NCBI GenBank assembly: GCA_025928545.1
Contig: JAICJH010000004.1
Location: 1-64,000 of the forward strand
Length of the DNA stretch: 64,000 nt
From: Bryobacteraceae bacterium
GTDB lineage: Bacteria; Acidobacteriota; Terriglobia; Bryobacterales; Bryobacteraceae
Direction of reading: 5' to 3'
Shown here: positions 34,420 through 43,100 of the stretch, in pieces
How the letters are laid out: each line of letters begins with the position of its first letter
Position numbering within the stretch: the stretch's first letter is position 1
Notes under the pieces: generated by a model
Told to the model about the DNA's origin: nothing
Database searches by the model: none
Seen by the model: only the letters and a program-made list of their open reading frames with translations
Made by a program: the position numbers and the translations under genes

Positions 34420-35590
34420 CCGCGTTAGACGCCTCGCGCTAGTCTCCTGCTTCTAAAATAACTGGACTAATAAGCGGAGTGGCCGGATACTGGAAGTGGA
34501 TATGCCACTCCCTGCTGCGCCCAGACTTGAGATCTCTGAGTCAGACCGCAAAGAACTGATCGCCCTTAGTCGGCAACGGAGTATTCCGCGCGGGATTCTT
34601 TTGCGCGTGAACATCGTTCTGGGTGCTGCCGAAGGCCGGGCTAATCATCTTTTGGTTCGGGAACTTTCAACGACCATTACGACGGTGTTGTTGTGGCGAA
34701 AGCGGTACGAGGCGGACGGTTTTGCCGGACTCTTTGTCGACCGGCCACGCAGCGGACGCCCCAAACGAATCTCCGCAGATCAGGAATCCGCGATTGTGGA
34801 AGCCACCATCAAAGACCGTTCCCAAAGATGCGAGTCACTGGAGCGTTCGCGCGATGGCGTCAAGCCAGAAGGTGAGTCCGGCGACGGTGCTGCGGATCTG
34901 GAGGAAACACAAGCTGCAGCCGCATCGGGTTGAGTCTTTCAAGTTCAGCAATGATCCCGATTTTGCTCCGAAGGTGCGTGACATTGTCGGCCTTTACATG
35001 AAGCCGCCGGACAAGGCCATAGTGCTGAGCGTGGACGAGAAGAGCCAGATTCAGGCGCTGGACCGCACGCAGCCGATTCTTCCGCTGCGATCAGGTCTTC
35101 CAGAACGGCAAACGCACGACTATAGGCGCCATGGAACGACTACGCTCTTCGCAACTCTGAACGTTCTGGAAGGCACTGTGATCGGCGAGTGCCAGCCGCG
35201 GCATCGGCATCAGGAGTTTCTTCGATTTCTCGAACGGATCGAACAGTCAGTTGAGGCCAGTCTCGATGTACATCTGGTGCTCGACAACTACGACACACAC
35301 AAGCACCCGGAAGGGAGGAATTGGCTGGCTGACCGACCGCGCTACCACGTGCACTTCACTCCCACCAGTTCGTCCTGGCTCAATCAAATCGAGCGTTGGT
35401 TTGCCGAGATAACGCGCAGGAGAATCCGTCGGGGGACTTTTCGGAGCGTCCGCGAACTGACCAAAGGCATCCACGAAAATATTCGGATCTACAACAGCGC
35501 GCCGCGTCCTTTCCAATGGGTCGCCAGCGCCAGCCGCATCATCCGGAAGGTGAACCGATACAGACGATCGTGTGAGTCCATATGAAATTC
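34420..35590 (+). mobile_element. IS630-family element or remnant
   Basis: The region holds an IS630-type transposase split by a frameshift. The ends are only approximate; clear terminal inverted repeats were not found by eye, and the transposase ends at the start codon of the next gene. The element may lack its right end. Confidence 0.6.
34502..35585 (+). pseudogene. IS630-family transposase, frameshifted
   Basis: The N-terminal part is in one frame (ATG 34502, GGAAG site; HTH-type region VLLWRKRYEADGFAGLFVDR and RSGRPKRISADQ). The rest continues in the +1 frame from near 34830 (ASHWSVRAMASSQKVS, VLRIWRKHKLQPHRVESFK). The second frame has the DDE triad: VLSVDEKSQIQALDRTQP, LVLDNYDTHKH and SSWLNQIERWFAEI. 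The shift is +1; a classical -1 slippery heptamer is not in the right frame, so a one-base indel is likely, or else +1 programmed frameshifting. The stop overlaps the nitrilase ATG. Confidence 0.8.
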
Positions 35591-36478
35591 AATGTGGCTC
35601 TGCTCCAGATTGCGGCATTCCGAAATGATCAGGACAAAAACCTGGCAAAGGGCGTCGAGGCTTGTCTTCAGGCCAAAGAACTCGGGGCCGATCTGGCAGT
35701 ATTTCGGGAACTTTGGAACATCGGTGCCACCCCTGCTCCACTCGATCCCGAAGGTCGGCGGGCGTGGATAGCGTCGGCTGTCGATCGGAAGAGCAGGTTT
35801 TTCCAGGCTTTCGCCGCCCTGGCACGAGATCAGGAAATGAATATTGCGGTCACTTACCTGGAGGCACATCGGCCCTTGCCGAGGAACTCAGCGTCCATTA
35901 TCAATCGTCAAGGCGAGGTGGTCTTGAACTATTCCAAGGTGTTTATCTGTGACTTCGGCAAGGACGAACTGGAAAAGGCTAATCCCTGCGCCGCAGATAT
36001 CGGCTGTGATGTGTATTGCAGCCCCGGTGAAACCTTCGACGTTTGCGCCGTGGAAGGTTCGAAGGGACAGGTCTCGGTCGGTGCGATGATCTGCGCGGAC
36101 CGGGAGTTCCCTGAAGCCGCGACTGAGCTGATGCTCAATGGCGCGGAACTGGTCATCGTACCCAATGCTTGTACCTGGGACGACATCAGAGCCGCTGGCC
36201 TCAAGACCAGAGCTTTTGAAAACCTCATTGGGGTAGCAATGACCAACTATCCTGGACCAGGCAATGGGCGCTCCCAGGCGCATAGCTGCGTGGCGTGGCG
36301 CGCGGGTCAGCCTGTCGACACTTTGATCGCCGAAACCGGAGAGCAGGAACAGATACTCTTCGCCGCATTTGACATGGAAGAGATTCGCGAATTCAGAAAA
36401 ACGGAACTGTGGCGGATGGATTACCGTCGGGCCTGGCACCACACCCGCGCAATCCCGAACCGCGCACTTGGGCGCTGA
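35582..36478 (+). CDS. Carbon-nitrogen hydrolase (nitrilase superfamily)
   Basis: Protein of 298 residues with the Glu-Lys-Cys catalytic set: Glu in AVFRELWNIG, Lys in LNYSKVFICDFG and Cys in GAMICADREFPEAA. It hydrolyses an amide or nitrile; the substrate is not predictable. The ATG at 35582 lies within the last codons of the IS630 transposase (ATATGA), and no good Shine-Dalgarno is seen. The gene may be translated with the transposase or may have been captured beside the element. Confidence 0.82.
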   Translation: MKFNVALLQIAAFRNDQDKNLAKGVEACLQAKELGADLAVFRELWNIGATPAPLDPEGRRAWIASAVDRKSRFFQAFAALARDQEMNIAVTYLEAHRPLPRNSASIINRQGEVVLNYSKVFICDFGKDELEKANPCAADIGCDVYCSPGETFDVCAVEGSKGQVSVGAMICADREFPEAATELMLNGAELVIVPNACTWDDIRAAGLKTRAFENLIGVAMTNYPGPGNGRSQAHSCVAWRAGQPVDTLIAETGEQEQILFAAFDMEEIREFRKTELWRMDYRRAWHHTRAIPNRALGR

Positions 36479-36605
36479 CATTTCGTCCCTTGGCGAATAG
36501 GACTCGGAGCCACATCTTCCGAAATTGGACGGGCTTGCCGCACGATGCCCTCAGCTCTTTGCTGTGTGCTCGTCTTATTGGTAGAGTTATTTCAGAAACA
36601 GGAGA

Positions 36606-36938
36606 CTAGTTCGCGAGCATGTGCAGTATGACGATCGCCAGAATGCCTCCGGCCGTCACTGTGGCCGTAGCGACAAGCAACGTGGCTGGCTGAGCGCGCT
36701 TCCAGCCTCGCGACAGGGTAGCGCAGCCGATCGCCAGGACGCTGATTGGCATAGCGATGAGCAAAACCCAGAGAGTCCACGTCCGCCCCGCGTACCACAT
36801 CACGACTTGCTGGGCGGTTCGTGCTGGTTCGTATTGCAGAGGCTGCAGAGTGCGCACGAAGAGAGCCGTCATAAAGAGGGCCGCCGGCAAGATCAGTAAC
36901 AGTTCAGTAGTGGCGACGCTGCGTTTAACCAAACCCAT
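36606..36938 (-). CDS. Hypothetical membrane protein
   Basis: Protein of 110 residues with three hydrophobic segments near 9-28 (TTELLLILPAALFMTALFVR), 54-74 (WTLWVLLIAMPISVLAIGCA) and 86-107 (LLVATATVTAGGILAIVIL). A Lys/Arg-rich N-terminus and a loop between helices 2 and 3. No family recognised. It is convergent with the nitrilase gene. Confidence 0.6.
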   Translation of the reverse strand: MGLVKRSVATTELLLILPAALFMTALFVRTLQPLQYEPARTAQQVVMWYAGRTWTLWVLLIAMPISVLAIGCATLSRGWKRAQPATLLVATATVTAGGILAIVILHMLAN

Positions 36939-37015
36939 GTTGACTTTATATCACAAAGTTCACGAAACCGCAAACGGTCAGCCATTGCCATGTGTATTGT
37001 CGTTGCAACGGATTA

Positions 37016-37195
37016 TCACTGCGCTGAGCAGCCCAAGCCCAGGGCAGAATTGATGACTTTCTGCACATCCGCCACGTTCACTGTTCCATCGTGGTTCAGA
37101 TCGTGCGTTGGCGGACTCACGCCGAGCGCTTCGTTGATGATCAGCTGCACGTCGGCGACATTGGCGGAGCCGTCGGTATTGATGTCGCAGGGAGG
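37016..37195 (-). other. Dockerin type I domain (C-terminus of the giant protein)
   Basis: Two 20-residue Ca-binding-loop repeats, each with Asp/Asn at positions 1, 3, 5, 9 and 12 of an EF-hand-like loop. It follows directly on the cohesin-like domain. Cohesin and dockerin in one chain would permit head-to-tail self-assembly. Confidence 0.8.
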
Positions 37196-40100
37196 CAGCC
37201 GGATGGTGCCCGCAGTACACGCGGTGGCGACGATGGTACCCTGGGCATCTGCGGAGGTACACGAATTCGGCGTCACTGCGGCGGCACTGTAGGGAGTTCC
37301 GAGCGTGAAGGACGCATACGCCACGATGCCGTTGGCGATTACGTTCTGATTGAAGCCCGCTGCCAATAGCCTGACATCTCCATTCGGCTGCACGCTGGTA
37401 GAAATGCTCTTGCCTGCCGCGGTCAACTGCGCGCCAAGGCGGGCAGATTTGAAAGTCAGCTTTTGCGGGTCGACGTTCAGGTCGAACTGGAAGGTGGTAA
37501 GCGCGGGAGTTCCGGCCGACGTGACCTGGATCGGAATTTCGACCGTGTCGCCGGCAAAGCCGTTGCCGTCGCCAAGAGACAGAGTGACAGTGGGACTCTG
37601 AATCTGGTTGATAGTGAAGGTCTGAGTGACCGGCGTGGCTGCGAGGTAGATGTTATTACCCGCCTGTGTGGCGGTTATGGAACACGTGCCGGGCGCCAGC
37701 GCAGTGACGGAGACGCCGCTTACAGTACAAATGCCGCCGGTTGTCGAGGCGAAAGCCACTGGCAGGCCGGAGGTGGCGGTTGCAGTGAGGGCGAACGGCG
37801 ACGCCGGAAGCGTCAAAGCCGCCAGCGTATTGAAGGCGATCGTTTGCGATACCTGCGAAACCGTGAAGCTCTGCTGCGCGTTGGGCGCGGCAAGATATCG
37901 GTCGTCGCCCGCCTGACTGGCGACGAGCGTACACAATCCGGTGGCGACGAACCTGGCGTTCGCGCCCGATACGGTACAGACCGTCGGTGTCGACGAAGCG
38001 AAAGACACCGTGAGGCCGGACGTCGCTATGGCGGAGAGAGCGATCGTCGCCGAATTGTAGGGCAGGTTGCCGATCGACCCGAAGGCGATCGATTGCGGAG
38101 CCGGCGCGATCAGGAAAGACTGCGTGACATCGGCTGCGGCGGCGTAATACGCGCCGGCTGCCTGGCTGGCCGTTATGGAGCAGGTCCCGGCGGATACGAG
38201 CGAGACGCTGCTGTTGGTGACTGTGCAGACGGAGGGCGTGATCGAAGCATACGTGACCGGCAGCCCTGACGATGAGCTCGCTGTCAGGGACACAGTGAGC
38301 GAACTAAACTCGGCATTGGCCGGCTGCGGGAACACGATAGTCGAACCGCAGCCACTGAACCTGGCACCGTTCACCGTGACTGTGCTTGCGATGCTGCTGA
38401 AGTTCGGGACATTTCCGGAAGCTTCGATGGGAGCGAAGCTGACCGTGGCGGTGATGCCGGATACCTGCGAGGCAACGGAACCCGCGCCGGCGGAGAGATA
38501 AACGGGGACGGTGTAGGATTCCACCGTGCTCACGCTGCCGATGGTTGTTTCGTAGATGGCGATGGCCGAGTTGCTGACGACAGTGAGCGCCGCGCCATTG
38601 ATGCCGGATGCCGGAACCGCGGAGAACGGGCCTGTTTCCGACGCCGTCAACGTCATCGTACCGCCGTTATTCGAGATCGAAACCGGAACCGAAAGCGTGA
38701 CCCCGGCAGGAACGTTTTGAAAGGCGATCTTCACGCGGGTGCCGGAAGTCGCGGTGTTGGATGCCGTGCCTGAGGTAACGCCGTATCCGGTTTCCGTTCC
38801 GTACGCGAACCCTGAACCCAGAGTCGAGTTCATCGTAGCCAAGCCCTGCGGCCTGAACGCTGTGGCGAAATTCTCGCTGAAATGAACGCTGAACGCCGGA
38901 TTGGAAGCGGAAATCGCAGCGCAAACCGGGAAAACAGTTGCGCCGGTGGCAGTGGCCCCGCTGAGACCAGCGATCACATACCCCACGCTCACGGCAGGCA
39001 GGACGTTCGGTGTAGCGCCAATACCGCCGATAAAGATCGTTTCTGTCACGACGGACGGCGTACCGCCGGAATAACCCAGCTGCGTCGCATTTATCCTGAT
39101 GTTGGTAATCGTGATCGTGAAGGGAGCTGACGATGTGGGAACGCCGTTAAACGTAATGCTGCTGCCGCTTACTGTCCCACTGACTGTTGATAGAGTCGCA
39201 CCCTGCTGGACGAACGCAGCTAACGCCTCACTGCCCGCCGTCCCGACGTTGGCGCTGGTAACGGAAACGGCGGGGGAGAGATAGACCTGAAGATTGATGG
39301 GCAGCCCGTTACCCGCGGTGCATGTCAATACAGTGTCCGCAACCTGTTCCGTCCTGCCCTCAGCGCGAACGAACACACCGTTTGCGGCGGCGGTGCAACT
39401 CGTAGGGGAAAAGCCCGTTGCATTCACCACGGAGAAACTCCGGGTAACTAAAGGCGCGGCGGCGTAACTTGCGTTTCCATTCTGACTTGCAGTGATGGTA
39501 CAGGTCCCCGCCGCAATGAGCGACACGTTTGCACCGGAAACGGTACAAATTGAAAGCGTCGAGGAAGTCAGGGTAACGGGCAGTCCCGAACTGGCGGTTG
39601 CGGCGGGCGCGAACGCCGTGCCATTCGCCTGAGTTCCAGGCACAGGGACGGTGAGGGTCTGTGAATTTCCGCTGCCTGCAAGAAACGACTGCGTAATCGG
39701 GGTTGCGGCCGCATAGTCCGCATCGCCCGGCTGACTGGCCGTGATGGAGCATTGCCCATTTCCGGCGATCGTCGTAACATTTCCGGATACCGTGCAACTG
39801 CCGGGGGTTGTTGAGGTGAAAGTAATCGGCAGACCAGAGGTCGCGGATGCCGTGAGCGTCACATTGCCGGACACCGTGTTGCTGAGCGGCGCGAACGAAA
39901 TCGTCTGAGTGCCTGCATGCGTACCGCAGGCGATGAACGTGCTGCCTGTAACCGTCGCGGTGCTGGAGCCGCTGACAAAGCCCGGAACGCTTCCGGCTGC
40001 TCCAATCGGGGCCAGGGTGACGGTGGCAGTGATCGATGCCGTGGGAATAGAAATTGCCCCTGCTGCCGCAATGAGATACACCGGGGCTGAATAAGTCTCG

Positions 40101-43100
40101 ATGGCGTTCCCGGACTGGATGGTTTCTTCGTAGATCGCAGTCGCGTTTCCGCCGGAGACGGTCAGGGCCGCGGAACCGGGCGGCGCGCCGGGAGCAGTTG
40201 AAGCAGGCAATGCGGAGAACACACCTGCCTCAGTTGCGGTGAGGGTCATGGTTCCACCATTGCCGGCGACTGTGAGTGGAACGTAGAGGGCTGCGTTGGC
40301 AGGAATATTCCGGAATGCGACTTTGACCCGCGTTCCCGCCGACGCCGTATTCGTCGCGCCTGCGACGCTTACGCCGTATCCCGTCTCCGAATTATTCAGC
40401 AGGGGAGATCCGAGCGTGGAATTCGCCGCGGCACTTCCCTGTACTCTAAACGCATTCGCGAAACCTTCGCCAAACTGGACGCTGAAGTTTGGCGCGGCGG
40501 CGGTCAATCCTGCACACACCAGAGTGGAACCGATGCCTGTTGCGCGAACGTTGGCAAGGCCGGAAGTCGCATAGGCGACATTGACAGGGTTCAGTACCGT
40601 CGGAACTACAGCGCTTCCTCTGAGAAAAATCGTTACCGAGATCGCGGTCGGGACACCGCTGGATGTGACGATCTGGCTGGCATTGATCCTGATGTTCGTG
40701 ATCATCAATGTGAACGGACCGGTCGTAGTCGGAACATTGGTGAACGTGACGTTACTGCCGGATGGAACGCCGTTCACCGCGCCGGGCGCGAGAGCCTGAC
40801 CGTTGCTTCCCAGGCCGGCAAGAGCTTCACTGACACCGCCCACCATCGCACTCGCAATTGAGGCAGCCGGGGAGAGATACACCGTAATATCAATAGGCAG
40901 TGCATTCCCGCCCGTGCAGGAAAGTGTCATGTCGGGGAGTTGTTCATTCGTCCCTTCCGTCCGAACAAAAACGGCACTAGCGGCGGCCGTACACGTCGCG
41001 GGACCGCTGTTGACCACAACAGAGAAGGACTGCGTGACAGGCGTGGCCGCGACGTAAGCACCGTTACCCGCCTGATTCGCTGTGATGGAGCAGGTGCCGG
41101 TACCGATGAGAGTCACCGTATTTCCCGACACCGTGCAGACCGGGAGAGTATTCGATGTAAAGCTGACACTCAGGCCGGAGGTTGCGCTGGCGCCGATCGA
41201 AAACGGGGCGGTTCCCATGGCGACGTTGTTCAGGGGGCCGAAGTTGATCGTCTGAGCGTTCGTCGGCGTGACGGTGAAGAATCGGATAACCGGTAATGCC
41301 GCCGAATATGTGGAATCGCCGGGCTGCGTCGCGGTGATGGAGCATGTTCCCGCCGAAATCAGACTCGCGTTGGTACCGATGGCGGCGCATGTGCCGGACG
41401 TCGTCGAGGCAAAAGTAACCGGCAGCCCGGACGATGCCGTCGCGGACAACGCGATGGAACCGGCGGTTAAGGGACTCGTCGGGGGCTGAGCGAACGTTAT
41501 GGCCTGAGGTGTGCCGGTTCCGCAGCCCGCGAAAGCCGCGCCGGTCACCGTTGTGCTGCTGTTCGCGCTCACGAAATTTGGCGCATTGCCGGCGGAGGCA
41601 TTGATGGGAGCAAAGGTGACGGTGGCGGTAACTGCCGGCGTGGAGGCAGAGATCGTTCCGGCGGGCGCGACCAGATACACCGGAACGATGTAGGTTTCGG
41701 TAGAAAGCGGAGAGGCGACGGTCTCCTCGTAGATCGCGACTGCACTGCCACTCGTCACGGGAAGAGCGGCTGAATTCGCGGGCGCGCCCTGCGCCGTTGA
41801 GGACGCCACGGCGGAGAACGCGCCGGTCTCGGAGGCCGTGAGCGTCATCGTTCCTCCGTTATTCGCGAGGGTCGAAGGAACATAGATTGAAGCACCTGCC
41901 GGGATGTTGCTGAAGACAATTTTCACGCGAGTCCCGGAAGTCGCGGTATTGCTTCCGTTACCGATCACGCCGTAGCCGGTTTCGGTGCCGTTAGTGAGCC
42001 ATGAGTCAAGGGTCGAATTCGCGGCTGCCGAGCCCTGAGCCCGGAACGCCGTTGGGAAGCCTTCACTGAATTGAACGCTGAAGGCGGGTATGACAGTGGA
42101 TATCGGGGAACAGACTGGATAGGAAAGTGCGCCCGAGGCTTGCACGCCCGCGAGTCCGTTGACCGCAAAGGCGACATTCACTGCATTGAGGACGGACGGC
42201 GTCACGTTTATGCCGCTCATGAAGATCGTTTCGCTGATCGCAGTCGGAACACCGGATGCCGATGCTACCTGACTTGCGTTCACCTTGATGTTGGAAATAG
42301 TGACGTTAAATGGGCCTGGACCTGTCTGGATGCCAGTGAAAGTCACCGAGTTGCCGGAGACCGTTCCGTGCACGACATTCGCGGGGGCACCAGACTGTGT
42401 ACCGAGGCCGGCAACCGTTTCGCTTACGGTGCCGCTGTTGGTAGCAACCGCGCCGCTCGTGATAGTGACGGAAGGCGAAAGATAAATGGTCAGAGTCATC
42501 GTCCCCGGCCCTCCGGTGTTACAGCTCAAGGTGAGGTCGGCAACCTGTTCGTTCTGGCCTTCCGTGCGGATGAAGATTGCATTCGCATTCGCCGTGCATT
42601 GGCTGACTGGCCCCGTATTCGAACCCTGGAAAAAGGCCTGCGCGACGGCCGGCGCGGCGGCATATATTCCGCCGCCGGCCTGAGTCGCAGTGACGACACA
42701 TGTGCCGTTGGCCAGGAAAGTCAGGGTAGAACCGCTGACGGTGCAGACGGACGGAGAACCCGAGGTGAATGATACGGTGAGACCGGAACTGGCGGTTGCG
42801 GTCAGGTGGGATCCCGATCCAAGTTGAGAACTGAACGTTATTGTCTGAGTCAGCAAAGTCGCGGAGATCGTGAATGGCAGGGTGCCGGAGACTTCGGCGG
42901 AGCCGTTGCTGACAGCTATCTGAGCGGTACCGGCAGTGGTCAGGTAAGCAGCCGGAATCGTCGCTGCGATTTGCGCCGCCTGGATCAGGCTCGGTGTTAT
43001 GGTTTGCACCGATCCGCCGGGTGGGGTGAATGAAACAGTCGCTCCGCTCTGGAAGTTCGTGCCCGCAATCGTAATAGGCGTGGCCGCGGTCGGGATTAAT

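Noticed and set aside
34412..34501. Left inverted repeat of the IS630 element
   Set aside because: No sequence here could be paired convincingly with one beyond 35560 by eye.
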